57,625 nucleotides of DNA from an uncultured Oscillibacter sp. (GCA_910589315.1 CAJUTB010000017.1:1-57625), one strand, 5' to 3'; counted from the stretch's first letter, positions 8,830 to 17,212 are shown. A program made the numbers and translations. Notes: generated by a model from the sequence alone, not told the origin.

Positions 8830-9492
8830 ATGGAGCTGAACATCGAAAAGCTGCTGGACCTCTCGCACACTCTGGCGGGGGATTATCTGGCAACATTCAC
8901 CTACCCCTGGGAAGCCCTGGCCGGCATTTCGGATTTGATTCTGGAACTTGGTCCAAGGCTGAACCCGGAGGAGTACGCAGAAGTTACGCAAAATGTCTGG
9001 GTTCATAAGAGCGCGCAGGTGTTTCCCTCGGCATATCTGGGCGCGCCCTGCATCATCGGGCCGGAAACGGAAGTCCGGCATGGGGCGTTTGTACGCGGAT
9101 CCGCCCTGGTGGGCGCGAGCTGCGTGGTGGGCAATTCTGTGGAGCTGAAAAACGTGATTCTGTTTGACGGCGTGCAGGTTCCGCATTATAACTATGTCGG
9201 CGACTCCATTCTCGGGTACAAAAGTCACATGGGCGCAGGGGCCATCACCTCGAATGTAAAGGCCGACAAAAAGCCTGTTGTGATCAAAGACGGCGAAAAC
9301 CTTTACGAAACGGGACGGAAGAAAGTCGGCGCGACGCTGGGCGATTTTGCGGACATCGGCTGCAACAGCGTTCTGAATCCCGGTACGGTGATTGGGCGGC
9401 GCACCAGCGTATATCCGCTGTCCTCGGTCCGGGGCGCGGTGCCGCCGGACTGCATTTACAAGGCCGCAGGCAGCGTAGCGGAGCGGCAGTAA
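8830..9492 (+). CDS. Left-handed beta-helix acyltransferase, GlmU-C-terminus-like
   Basis: A 220-residue protein made of hexapeptide repeats (from about residue 50 to 200: VWVHKSAQVFPSA, IIGPETEVRHGAF, and so on), forming a left-handed beta helix. The HYNYVGDSILGYKSHMGAGA segment closely resembles the acetyltransferase active-site region of GlmU and related nucleotide-sugar enzymes; its histidine is the likely base. The N-terminal 45 residues are helical and replace the pyrophosphorylase domain. It probably transfers an acyl group to an amino sugar, substrate unknown. It starts directly after the preceding stop codon (GGAGGACGCATAA). Confidence 0.75.
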   Translation: MELNIEKLLDLSHTLAGDYLATFTYPWEALAGISDLILELGPRLNPEEYAEVTQNVWVHKSAQVFPSAYLGAPCIIGPETEVRHGAFVRGSALVGASCVVGNSVELKNVILFDGVQVPHYNYVGDSILGYKSHMGAGAITSNVKADKKPVVIKDGENLYETGRKKVGATLGDFADIGCNSVLNPGTVIGRRTSVYPLSSVRGAVPPDCIYKAAGSVAERQ

Positions 9493-9527
9493 GTCTGCGC
9501 CTTTCCCGTCACTCTACGTTCCGTAGG

Positions 9528-9556
9528 TTGCAAATACGGCAGTTTGATGGTACTCT
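9528..9556 (+). promoter_or_regulatory. Possible promoter of the HTH-desulfoferrodoxin gene
   Basis: TTGCAA and TACTCT are 17 nt apart, 26 nt upstream of the start codon. The -10 box is weak. Confidence 0.35.
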
Positions 9557-9581
9557 GACGTGGAAAGGTGCGTGAAATGTT

Positions 9582-10169
9582 ATGAATTGCTATATTACTG
9601 GCGGGACCATCCGTCGTTTGCGAGAGGCCCGGCACTTGACCCAGGCACAGCTGGCGGGGCTTCTGAACGTCAGTGACAAGACGGTTTCCAAGTGGGAAAC
9701 TGGTCGGGGTCTGCCGGACATCTCTTTGCTGGAACCGTTGGCGAAAGCCCTGGGAATTTCGGTGCCGGAACTGCTTTCCGGCGAGCAGATTATCAACGCC
9801 AACCGAAGTGCAAATCTTCTTCGTTCTTCGTTGTATGTCTGCCCGATCTGCGGCAATATCCTCCATGCCTCCGGGGCGGCGGCGATTTCCTGCTGCGGCG
9901 TTACTCTGCCGCCGCTGGAAGCCGAGGAGCCAGATGAAATGCATCGTGTGCAGGTGGACACCAATTCCGACGGCGAGTATTATTTTGTCATTCCTCATGA
10001 AATGAGCAAGGATCACTATATTTCTTTTATTGCCTATCAAACTCCCGACCGTTTTGAGCTGCGCAAGCTCTATCCGGAAGGTCCTTGTGAGGCACGATTC
10101 TTTCCCAGAGGAGGCGGTATGTTGTATTGGTACTGCAACCGCCACGGACTGTTTCGCCAAAAGCTGTAA
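9582..10169 (+). CDS. XRE regulator fused to a desulfoferrodoxin/superoxide reductase-like domain
   Basis: 195 residues. Residues 8-65 are a standard XRE helix-turn-helix (LTQAQLAGLLNVSDKTVSKW). Residues 84-195 read like a full desulfoferrodoxin: C87-x2-C90 and C104-C105 match the four-Cys iron centre I. H121 (EMHRV), H139 and H145 (PHEMSKDHYI), C185 and H188 (YCNRHGLF) match the His4-Cys centre II of superoxide reductase. I infer a DNA-binding iron sensor of superoxide or redox state, possibly still enzymatic. GAAAGGTG precedes the ATG. It stands alone between two terminators, so its targets are not evident. Confidence 0.82.
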   Translation: MNCYITGGTIRRLREARHLTQAQLAGLLNVSDKTVSKWETGRGLPDISLLEPLAKALGISVPELLSGEQIINANRSANLLRSSLYVCPICGNILHASGAAAISCCGVTLPPLEAEEPDEMHRVQVDTNSDGEYYFVIPHEMSKDHYISFIAYQTPDRFELRKLYPEGPCEARFFPRGGGMLYWYCNRHGLFRQKL

Positions 10170-10189
10170 TGCTGATAAAGAACGCAAAA

Positions 10190-10214
10190 TCTCCCGGCAA
10201 ACTGCCGGGAGATC
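10190..10214 (+). terminator. Terminator after the HTH-desulfoferrodoxin gene
   Basis: ATCTCCCGGCA and TGCCGGGAGAT pair perfectly around AAC; a short CTTTGC tail follows. Confidence 0.7.
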
Positions 10215-10597
10215 TTTGCAATTGGAGTAAAGGATTTTTTCAACATTTCTAAGAAAATCGTGATTGAACAGAAAAAACACCAGCCATCCCACCCGCCGCA
10301 GCAGCGGCAGCGGGATTCGTCGCAGAGGCAAGTCGATTTGAACTTCTCGTTTGGGTTCCACCCGTCTAAAGTTTTCCACCAAGCTTACAAAACTCTCTTT
10401 TCTTTTGGACCGTGAACGGCCCGTTTGTCTTCGCCGCGACGCGGCGGTTGGCCTCCGACACGCGCCTGCGGGCGCAGTCTTTTCTCTCGCCGGAGAAAAG
10501 AAATTGGGGGGGCAAAACTGGGACCAGCCGCTCGAAAGCGGCTGACAATCCAAGCTCTGCGTTTTGTTACAATTTGGTTTCAAAATGTGAGAATATA
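10215..10597. other. Gene-free stretch
   Basis: No convincing gene on either strand. Open frames here lack ribosome sites and protein-like composition. One hairpin (CAGCCGCT/AGCGGCTG, about 10527-10546) and purine/pyrimidine-rich patches are all that stand out. Confidence 0.5.
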
Positions 10598-10626
10598 TTG
10601 CGTCTTATTTGCAAACATGATAACAT
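10598..10626 (+). promoter_or_regulatory. Possible promoter of the ABC-F leader
   Basis: TTGCGT and TAACAT are 17 nt apart, about 20 nt before the leader-peptide ribosome site. Sequence match is moderate. Confidence 0.4.
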
Positions 10627-10650
10627 AGTTAAAATGAAAGGGGTGGAAGG

Positions 10651-10674
10651 ATGATTAACTTTTCTTGCAAATAA
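10651..10674 (+). CDS. Leader peptide MINFSCK of the ABC-F attenuator
   Basis: A 7-codon ORF with a strong ribosome site (GGGGTGGAAGG ending at 10650). Its 3' half (TTTCTTGCAAA from 10661) is complementary to TTTGCAAGAAAG at 10719-10730. This lets translation or stalling on the leader control downstream RNA pairing, as in known leaders of erm, vga and lsa genes. Confidence 0.6.
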   Translation: MINFSCK

Positions 10675-10832
10675 AATGGAATCAGCAGAATGCCGCCTTT
10701 TACGGCATAGCTGCGCCCTTTGCAAGAAAGTTTATTCATCGTTCACACCATATGGAATTGCGCCCCAACGGGGGCGTACTGTTCTGCTGTGACGGACTGT
10801 AAGAAACCTCTTGCAGTCCTGTTATTTTTTGC
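10660..10832 (+). promoter_or_regulatory. Transcription attenuator in the ABC-F leader
   Basis: Three elements are visible: the long-range pair between the leader ORF and 10719-10730; a small TGCCG/CGGCA hairpin at 10691-10706; and an intrinsic terminator, GGACTGTAAG/CTTGCAGTCC at 10794-10819 followed by TGTTATTTTTT. The terminator precedes the coding start by 48 nt, so default transcription should stop before the gene. Antibiotic-stalled leader ribosomes are the likely release signal (inference from the family). Confidence 0.68.
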
Positions 10833-10867
10833 ATGGCGCAGCTTTCATCAAAAGGAGAACTACCGTC

Positions 10868-12334
10868 ATGTCAATGATCAAAGTCGAAGGTTTAACCTTC
10901 TCTTACCCCGGCGCTTATGACAACATATTTGAAAACGTCAGCTTCCAAATCGACACCGCCTGGAAACTCGGCTTCACCGGCCGGAACGGCCGCGGAAAAA
11001 CCACCTTCCTAAACCTCCTCCTCCAAAAATACGAATACGCCGGAAGCATCCAATCCTCTGTCCAATTCGACTACTTTCCCTACCCGGTCCCAAACAAACA
11101 CCGGACCGCCAGTGAAATCCTGCCGGAAATCTGTCCCCACGCCGAAGAATGGGAACTCATGCGCGAACTCTCCCTCCTGGACGTGGACCCCTGCGCCCTA
11201 TACCGCCCCTTCCAAACCCTTTCCAACGGCGAACAGGTAAAAATCCTGCTGGCCGCCCTGTTCCTGAACGAAGAACGCTTCCTTCTCATCGACGAACCCA
11301 CAAACCACCTCGACAGCGACGCAAGAGCCATCGTATCCGCCTACCTCCGCCGGAAAAAGGGCTATATCCTCGTTTCCCACGACCGCCGCTTCCTGGACGG
11401 CTGTGTTGACCACATCCTTTCCCTGAACCGGGCGGACATCCAGATCCAAAGCGGAACCTTCTCCGCCTGGTTATCCGGCTTTGAACACCGTCAAGCCTTT
11501 GAACAGGCCCAAAACGACCGTCTGCAAAAAGACATCAAACGCTTGCAGCAGGCTGCAAAACGTACAGCTGTCTGGTCCAACCGGATCGAGGCGTCCAAAA
11601 CCGGCGCGGCCGACAAGGGTTACGTCGGCCACAAATCCGCCAAAATGATGAAGCGGGCCAAATCCATCGAAGCCCGTCAAAATCAGGCCGCTGAACAAAA
11701 AGCCGGGCTCCTCAAAAACCGTGAAACCGCCGAGGACCTGAAAATCACCCCGCTCCCCTACTTTGCCGAAACCCTCGCCGTTCTCACCGAAGTCTCCGTC
11801 TGCTACGACGGAACCGCGGCCAACAAACCCGTCTCTTTTACCATCCGGCGCGGAGACCGCATCGCCCTTGACGGTAAAAACGGAAGTGGAAAAAGCAGCC
11901 TTCTAAAGCTCCTGCTGGGCATTCCAGCCGAACACACCGGTACGATAAAACTCGGTTCCGGCCTCACGGTCTCCTACGTCCCGCAAGACACCTCCCATCT
12001 GTGCGGCGCGCTGTCCGCGTTCGCGGAACAGCACCGGCTCAACGAGAGCCTGTTCAAAGCCATCCTCCGAAAAATGGACTTCGACCGGGTGCAGTTTGAA
12101 AAAGATATGGCGGACTTCTCCGGCGGTCAAAAGAAAAAAGTTCTTCTTGCCAAAAGCCTTTGCGAACCGGCCCACCTCTATCTCTGGGATGAACCTTTGA
12201 ACTTCATCGACCTATATTCCCGCATTCAAATTGAGCGGTTATTGCAAGCCTTTTCCCCGACGATGGTATTCGTGGAACACGACGCCGCTTTTCGGGAAAA
12301 CATCGCCACCAAAACCGTCCGGTTATCCGGCTAA
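10868..12334 (+). CDS. ABC-F ribosomal protection protein, Lsa-like
   Basis: A 488-residue protein with two ABC ATPase domains and no membrane part. Walker A motifs are GRNGRGKT (38-45) and GKNGSGKS in the second half; Walker B is LLIDEPTNHLD. The linker between the domains (ADKGYVGHKSAKMMKRAKS) matches the antibiotic-resistance domain seen in Lsa-type proteins. These displace lincosamides, streptogramin A and pleuromutilins from the ribosome. Length fits the family (about 490-500). The ATG at 10868 follows AAAAGGAG. The upstream attenuator supports an inducible resistance role; the substrate range cannot be read from sequence. Confidence 0.85.
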   Translation: MSMIKVEGLTFSYPGAYDNIFENVSFQIDTAWKLGFTGRNGRGKTTFLNLLLQKYEYAGSIQSSVQFDYFPYPVPNKHRTASEILPEICPHAEEWELMRELSLLDVDPCALYRPFQTLSNGEQVKILLAALFLNEERFLLIDEPTNHLDSDARAIVSAYLRRKKGYILVSHDRRFLDGCVDHILSLNRADIQIQSGTFSAWLSGFEHRQAFEQAQNDRLQKDIKRLQQAAKRTAVWSNRIEASKTGAADKGYVGHKSAKMMKRAKSIEARQNQAAEQKAGLLKNRETAEDLKITPLPYFAETLAVLTEVSVCYDGTAANKPVSFTIRRGDRIALDGKNGSGKSSLLKLLLGIPAEHTGTIKLGSGLTVSYVPQDTSHLCGALSAFAEQHRLNESLFKAILRKMDFDRVQFEKDMADFSGGQKKKVLLAKSLCEPAHLYLWDEPLNFIDLYSRIQIERLLQAFSPTMVFVEHDAAFRENIATKTVRLSG

Positions 12335-12354
12335 TCCCTTCTATCTCCGCAAAA

Positions 12355-12380
12355 ACTCCCCCGGCTTCCGCCGGGGGAGT
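12355..12380 (+). terminator. Terminator after the ABC-F gene
   Basis: ACTCCCCCGGC and GCCGGGGGAGT pair perfectly around TTCC, followed by TCGCTTGCTTT. It also separates this gene from the convergent dehydratase operon. Confidence 0.75.
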
Positions 12381-12389
12381 TCGCTTGCT

Positions 12390-14054
12390 TTAAGGTTCTT
12401 CCAGGGCAAACAGGGCCGCGCCCAATGCGCCGCAGAGATCCGGGTTTTCCGTGATAAACATCCCGCTGCCCAGGCGGGCTTCCAGCTCCCGCACCACGCC
12501 CAGATTCCGCGCCACGCCGCCGGTCATCATAAAAGGCGCGGTTCCCTTTGCCCGGCTCACCATGGAGGCCGTCTTTGCCGCAATGGACTTATTCAGCCCA
12601 TGCACAATGTCGTTTTCACTGTGGTTATCCGCAATCAGGGAAATGACCTCCGATTCCGCAAACACCGTACACATACTGGAAATCGTCAAATCCTTTTTCC
12701 AGGTCAGCCCCTTCTGGCTCATGTCCGAAAGCTCCAGCTCCAGCGTCCGGGCCATCATCTCCAAAAAGCGGCCCGTACCGGCGGCACACTTGTCGTTCAT
12801 AATAAAATTCGTCACCGCGCCGGTTTCATCCAAACAAATCACCTTGCTGTCCTGCCCGCCGATGTCCACAATAGTGCGAATCTCCGGGTTCAGGAAATGC
12901 GCTCCCCGCGCGTGACAGGTGATCTCCGTCTTGGTGCCGGTGGCAAAGGGGATATTGCCCCGTCCATAGCCGGTGGCCATAATCGCCGTCAAATCCTCCG
13001 GCTGAAGGTTCAGCTTGCCGCAGATTTCCTCCAGCGCAGCCTTCGCGCCGTTCTGGGCCTTCGCCCCGGTGCGGACAATGGCCGAGGCCAGAATTTCCTT
13101 TTTGTCGTTGATCACCACCATATTTGTGGTGGTGGAACCGCTGTCGATTCCGGCGTAAAGCGCACCGGCTTTTTTTACCGTCTCTTTCATCGTGTTCCTT
13201 TCTGCCGTTCCGGGCAGTGCAAAGCTCTCGGAAAACGCTTCCAAGCGCGTGGAGAGCTGCCCGGAGGGCATGGGCGTATAGTCCGATTCGATTTTCAAAA
13301 CAGGCAGGTCCGTCTGATCTTTCAGCGCGGCGTAGTCAAAGCCGTAGAAATCACAGAACTTTACCGTATTATAGATAATTCCCTTCAAGTGGGGATGTTC
13401 CGTCAGCGACCGCCGGGCCGTGACCCCCGCCATACGCATACAGGGCGTCATACGCAGCAGCGCGGCGGCATACCAGTCCATCAGCGCGTCAAAGTCCATC
13501 GACTCCGCTCCCGCCGGGGGAGCTTCCAGGTTCCGGTTTCCGCTGCACGTCAGATTCACCACCGGCAGGGCCATCGCCCCTTGAATCACCTCCAGCAGCG
13601 GCGGACTGGCCCGCGCCCCCAGCACCGCCAAAAACGGACCGTCCGGCAAGGGCCGGGCGTTTTCCCGGCAGGCCCGCAGAAACGCCTCGCGGGAAAATTC
13701 CGTCTGATAGAACGTTCCGCAGGCGTTTGCAAGCTCCAAAAGCTCCGCCTTGAACCGCTGCACGGCGCAGCCGTTGTCCTCGTGGGGCAGGTCCAGCAGG
13801 TGCAGAAACTCCTGACCGCCGGTAAATTCCAGCACGTCGTAGGACCGGCGGAGGGAGTCGCAGCAGTCCATCAGCACCAGCTCTTTCAGCCGGGTCCCCT
13901 CCTGAATCAACGCCTTGGCGTGACAGCAGAGATTCGCATGGGTCAAGCCCTCGGCTATCTCGAAATCCGGCTCCTCCTGGTCCAGAAGCTCCGGCTTGCC
14001 GCCGTAAGCCGCCAGAAGCTCCACCGGCGTATATTTGCAGCTATATCCAATCAT
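12390..14054 (-). CDS. 2-hydroxyacyl-CoA dehydratase subunit fused to its ASKHA activase
   Basis: A 554-residue fusion. Residues 1 to about 290 are a short 2-hydroxyacyl-CoA dehydratase subunit (GYSCKYTPVELLAAYG at the start, cysteines in the CDSLRR and CMRMAGV segments). Residues about 295-554 are an HgdC/BcrAD-type activator: YAGIDSGSTTTNMV phosphate loop, DIGGQDSKVI, the cluster cysteines in NDKCAAGTG and SSMCTVFAESE, and GGVARN. The activase uses ATP to inject an electron into the dehydratase. The start overlaps the upstream subunit's stop (ATGA). Separate genes are the usual arrangement, so the fusion is notable. The acyl-CoA substrate is unknown. Confidence 0.85.
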   Translation of the reverse strand: MIGYSCKYTPVELLAAYGGKPELLDQEEPDFEIAEGLTHANLCCHAKALIQEGTRLKELVLMDCCDSLRRSYDVLEFTGGQEFLHLLDLPHEDNGCAVQRFKAELLELANACGTFYQTEFSREAFLRACRENARPLPDGPFLAVLGARASPPLLEVIQGAMALPVVNLTCSGNRNLEAPPAGAESMDFDALMDWYAAALLRMTPCMRMAGVTARRSLTEHPHLKGIIYNTVKFCDFYGFDYAALKDQTDLPVLKIESDYTPMPSGQLSTRLEAFSESFALPGTAERNTMKETVKKAGALYAGIDSGSTTTNMVVINDKKEILASAIVRTGAKAQNGAKAALEEICGKLNLQPEDLTAIMATGYGRGNIPFATGTKTEITCHARGAHFLNPEIRTIVDIGGQDSKVICLDETGAVTNFIMNDKCAAGTGRFLEMMARTLELELSDMSQKGLTWKKDLTISSMCTVFAESEVISLIADNHSENDIVHGLNKSIAAKTASMVSRAKGTAPFMMTGGVARNLGVVRELEARLGSGMFITENPDLCGALGAALFALEEP

Positions 14055-15325
14055 GCGCCCAGGCCCTCCAGCTGTTCCAGGAACGCGTTGACCCGCGTCA
14101 CCATCTGCCCGTCCGCCACATTGCGGGCGTCGCAGCCGTCGCCGTCCAGCACCAGCGTGGGCAGGCCCTCGGCCTCCATCCGCTGCTTTGCGATCTGGGA
14201 CATTCCCATGGTCTGCTTGCAGCCCCAGTGACAAAACAGAATCACCCCGTCTGCATGAAGCGACTTCGCCGCCGCAATGGCCGTATTCACCCGCCGCAGG
14301 GCGGAACCGTTGCTGATGCTCCCCACCACCCGGCGGGCCATGCTCTCATAAGGCGTTTCCGGGTCCAGGTCTCCCAGGTAGTCCAGGGGCAGGTCAGATC
14401 CAACCAGCTCGCAAGTCCCGCCGGTTTCCAGAATGTCTTTCATGGAATCCTGCCAGTTGGGCAGGACGTGGAACCAGAACAAGCGGCGTTTTCCGCTGGG
14501 TTCCGGCGCGCGTTCCGCCGCCTGAAACAGTTCCTGCATATACTGCTCGCTCTCCGGCCGCCCCAGCATTATATGGGTTGCAATCATGGAAAAAAGCTCG
14601 CCGGACATGGTGGAGGGCATGGAGATTTCCCCCCGGCGTTTCAAATACTGCCGGTACAGCTCAATGGACCGCTTGGAACTGGCTACCCGTTCCTTCAGCA
14701 CGTTTTCATCCAGTTTCCGGCCGCAAAGGTCCTCCAGTTGGGCCGTCATGTTCCGCAGCTGGTCCGCAACATAACGCACAGCGTCCTCGCTCTCCCGTCC
14801 GGGGATGTCAATGACAGCGTGAGGGGCTTGGTAAAACTCCGCCAAGCGGCGGAACGACAGCTGATTCGCATCGCAGGCCAGCGTCGTATTCGCCACCATC
14901 AGGGGACGGGGCAGAACGCCGCTTTCGGCAAGGCCCAGCATGGTCTTGTGATAGGAGCAAAGGCTTTCCGGCACGTTGTTGGCCTCCGCCTTTTCCGCGA
15001 ACACCCGCTGGCAGGCCGTGCAGGCCACATAGGCGGACATTCCCTCCGGGAACATGGGCTGAATCCCCAGGGCGTGGAGCATTTCACAGGGGAAAAAAAT
15101 ATTGACCATCACCGTTTCCTGGGGATGGACCAGGGAATCCACCATTGTCCCGGCAACGGCCCCGTTCAGGCGTTCCCACGCCCCCTGCACATTCCGATGG
15201 AGCGTGTGCTTTCCGGAAAAGCGTACCCAGGAATAGGCCGCCGCCAACAGCTTTCGGGCGGCTTCCGGCGACTTTTCCGTTCGCGCTTCCACCAATTTTC
15301 CAAGAGCTTCGATATACGCTTTCAT
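14051..15325 (-). CDS. 2-hydroxyacyl-CoA dehydratase, HgdB/FldC-like subunit
   Basis: A 424-residue iron-sulfur subunit of a radical 2-hydroxyacyl-CoA dehydratase. Family landmarks are YVACTACQRVF, CSYHKTMLG, ANTTLACDANQL and the C-terminal FCHWGCKQTMG-containing stretch, with cysteines positioned to hold a [4Fe-4S] cluster. AAAGGAG lies about 14 nt before the ATG at 15325. It is first in a two-gene operon with the subunit-activase fusion. Such systems serve amino-acid fermentation (2-hydroxyglutarate, lactate or phenyllactate) and related reactions; no CoA-transferase neighbour is present to fix the substrate. Confidence 0.87.
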   Translation of the reverse strand: MKAYIEALGKLVEARTEKSPEAARKLLAAAYSWVRFSGKHTLHRNVQGAWERLNGAVAGTMVDSLVHPQETVMVNIFFPCEMLHALGIQPMFPEGMSAYVACTACQRVFAEKAEANNVPESLCSYHKTMLGLAESGVLPRPLMVANTTLACDANQLSFRRLAEFYQAPHAVIDIPGRESEDAVRYVADQLRNMTAQLEDLCGRKLDENVLKERVASSKRSIELYRQYLKRRGEISMPSTMSGELFSMIATHIMLGRPESEQYMQELFQAAERAPEPSGKRRLFWFHVLPNWQDSMKDILETGGTCELVGSDLPLDYLGDLDPETPYESMARRVVGSISNGSALRRVNTAIAAAKSLHADGVILFCHWGCKQTMGMSQIAKQRMEAEGLPTLVLDGDGCDARNVADGQMVTRVNAFLEQLEGLGA

Positions 15326-15539
15326 ATGGCTGTTTGTTCTCCTTTTTCCTTAAAACGAGGGAGCAGGCGCAGTCCCTTTCCCGCCGCCGGCTCCGATTTT
15401 CTACCTGGATATGATTTCACAATTTAGATGAAATGTCAAGTGCTGGAACGGCATTTTTTGCACATTGACGAAAAAAAACGATAGCAATTTTAGGACCAAT
15501 ATGGTAGAATGACTGCAGGAATTTTGGGAGGTAATGCAA

Positions 15540-15995
15540 ATGAAAATCGGTTTTGGCTGCGATCATGCGGCGGTGGAATTGAAAACGATCCTGATGGACC
15601 ACCTGAAGGAGCAGGGCTTCGAGTGCGTGGACTACGGCGCGGCAGCCGGCGAAAAGGTGGACTATCCGGTCAAGGGCCTGGCCGTGGCGGAAGCCATCGT
15701 CCGCGGCGAGGTGGACAAGGGCGTCCTGCTCTGCGGCACCGGCGTGGGCATCTCCCTTGCGGCCAACAAGGTCCCCGGCATCCGGGCCGCCGTTTGCAGC
15801 GAGCCTTACACGGCAAAGCTCACCGTGGAGCACAATAACGCCAACATCATTGCCATGGGCGCGCGGGTCGTCGGCAGCGAATTGGCCATCATGATCGTTG
15901 ACGCGTTCTTCGGGGCCGAGTTCCAGGGCGGCCGGCACGCAAACCGCATCGCGCTGATTTCCGACATCGAAAAGAAGTACAGCCGCGAGGCATGA
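15540..15995 (+). CDS. rpiB: Ribose-5-phosphate isomerase B
   Basis: A 151-residue RpiB/LacAB-family isomerase interconverting ribose-5-phosphate and ribulose-5-phosphate. Visible are GCDHAA at the N-terminus, the catalytic-loop GVLLCGTGVGISLAANK (Cys 66 region), HNNANIIAMGAR, and an R-rich C-terminus. Start at ATG 15540: GGGAGG lies 8 nt upstream, while the ATG at 15534 is too close. Length matches the family (about 145-155). It is a single-gene unit closed by a strong terminator. A TTGACG box at 15465 may belong to its promoter, but no convincing -10 at the right distance was found. Confidence 0.93.
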   Translation: MKIGFGCDHAAVELKTILMDHLKEQGFECVDYGAAAGEKVDYPVKGLAVAEAIVRGEVDKGVLLCGTGVGISLAANKVPGIRAAVCSEPYTAKLTVEHNNANIIAMGARVVGSELAIMIVDAFFGAEFQGGRHANRIALISDIEKKYSREA

Positions 15996-16000
15996 GCCAA

Positions 16001-16037
16001 AAACCCCCTCTGACCGAAAACCGGTCAGAGGGGGTTT
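16001..16037. terminator. Strong terminator between rpiB and the cupin gene
   Basis: AAACCCCCTCTGACCG and its complement form a perfect 16-bp stem with loop AAAAC. The convergent layout lets it serve rpiB and possibly the cupin gene. Confidence 0.8.
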
Positions 16038-16059
16038 CATTTTCGCTTGCTTTAACTGC

Positions 16060-16431
16060 TCAGCACCCGCTGAGGGGGTTCACATCGCCCTCCTTCGGGA
16101 CAATGCAAAGGCCCATAAGCTCCCCTTCGCCGGTGTTGCCGAAGTTGTGCCGCACCCCGCCGGGAATGTGGACCCACGTGCCGAACTCCAGGGGAACCCG
16201 TTCCTTGCCGATCAGGAAATAGCCCTCTCCCTGGATGCAGAAAAACCAGTGGGGCCATGCGTGCGCGTGAACGCTGCTCTCCGCCTCCGGTCCCAGGGTA
16301 AAAAGACGCATCACATAATCGTCCCAGAAACGGCCCTCCGGCCCAAAGACAATCTTCTTCGTGGAATTTTCGATAAAATGCCCGGCAGTCACAACCGGCA
16401 GATCCCGGATGTTTCCGGAAAACTCGCTCAT
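16060..16431 (-). CDS. Small cupin-fold protein
   Basis: 123 residues forming one cupin barrel. The metal ligands are the histidine cluster HAHAWPHW (about residues 55-62) and the later GGVRHNFGN (about 90-98), the two conserved cupin motifs. No extra domain. Such proteins bind a divalent metal and act as isomerases, dioxygenases or sensors; the substrate cannot be told. AGGAGG precedes the ATG at 16431. The lipoprotein gene ends 25 nt upstream, so the two are probably cotranscribed. Confidence 0.75.
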   Translation of the reverse strand: MSEFSGNIRDLPVVTAGHFIENSTKKIVFGPEGRFWDDYVMRLFTLGPEAESSVHAHAWPHWFFCIQGEGYFLIGKERVPLEFGTWVHIPGGVRHNFGNTGEGELMGLCIVPKEGDVNPLSGC

Positions 16432-16456
16432 TTGGAAACCCTCCTGCTTTTCAAGT

Positions 16457-17074
16457 TCAATTCACCAGCTGGAACTCCGAAAAGACCCAGCGGTCCCCCT
16501 CGAAGGTATAGGGGAACGACCAGCATTCCAATCCGTTTTCCGCTCCAGCCGCGTCTAGCAGCTCCACCGTCACATTGACGGAATAGGCGTTTTCGCCCGT
16601 CTGCTGGATCTGGATATCCGTTTCTCCCTTGCTCTCGTCCCAGCCGCGGCCCTCGCCGCCGACGTACAATTCGCCGTGAATGTCCCGATACCGGACGGCG
16701 CCGCCGGATTCCAGAAGCCGGTCCGCCAGCTCCTGGGAAAACACGCTCCGCAGGTACGCCCGCAGGCTGGACATTTCCGAAAGCCCTTCCTCGCTCACCT
16801 TCTGATACAAAATGCCGTCCACGGTCACAACCTCTCCCGTACTGGACAGGGGAGACGTTTCAAACCAGCTGTAAACCCGTACGGCCCGCTGGTACGCGTC
16901 CAGAATTTCCTCCTCCGGAAGCGGCGGAAAATCCCATTCCACCTGGGACGTGCTCATACCGTACACCGCCGTTTCCGGCGTTGTACCCTTCTCCATGTCT
17001 TTGGCGGCGGTTTCCCCGGAGCAGCCGGAGAGCAGCAGCCCCAAAGCCAGGAGCGTCAACATTCCTTTCCGCAT
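16457..17074 (-). CDS. Secreted lipoprotein, unknown function
   Basis: 205 residues starting at ATG 17074 (GGGGGAGAACC in front). The N-terminus MRKGMLTLLALGLLLSGCSG is a type II signal peptide with lipobox LSGC, so the mature protein is lipid-anchored outside the membrane. The rest is acidic and beta-rich, resembling small NTF2-like or DUF-type lipoproteins, but I cannot name a family. It is upstream of the cupin gene in the same direction. Confidence 0.78.
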   Translation of the reverse strand: MRKGMLTLLALGLLLSGCSGETAAKDMEKGTTPETAVYGMSTSQVEWDFPPLPEEEILDAYQRAVRVYSWFETSPLSSTGEVVTVDGILYQKVSEEGLSEMSSLRAYLRSVFSQELADRLLESGGAVRYRDIHGELYVGGEGRGWDESKGETDIQIQQTGENAYSVNVTVELLDAAGAENGLECWSFPYTFEGDRWVFSEFQLVN

Positions 17075-17178
17075 CGGTTCTCCCCCTTTCCAAAAAGCGC
17101 GGAATCGCCTGTGTTTGCAAGGCTCCCGGGCGGTTTGCACCCGCCGCGGCTCCTCTAAGGAAAACATATCACACTTTT

Positions 17179-17212
17179 GCGAAAAATGCCAGATGCTTTT
17201 CGCGAAAAATGC
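17179..17212. repeat. Direct repeat GCGAAAAATGC, two copies
   Basis: Identical 11-mers at 17179-17189 and 17202-17212, 23 bp apart (about two helix turns), upstream of the lipoprotein gene. Could be a regulator site; no regulator known. Confidence 0.4.

Noticed and set aside
9456..10583. Minus-strand frame of 375 residues
   Set aside because: Lies opposite the HTH-desulfoferrodoxin gene and through its terminator; no start signals.
10215..10597. Possible riboswitch in the gap before the ABC-F leader
   Set aside because: No conserved aptamer pattern recognised and no promoter at its upstream end.
12231..14231. Long plus-strand frame of 666 residues
   Set aside because: It is the antisense shadow of the dehydratase-activase fusion; no ribosome site and a basic, His-rich composition.
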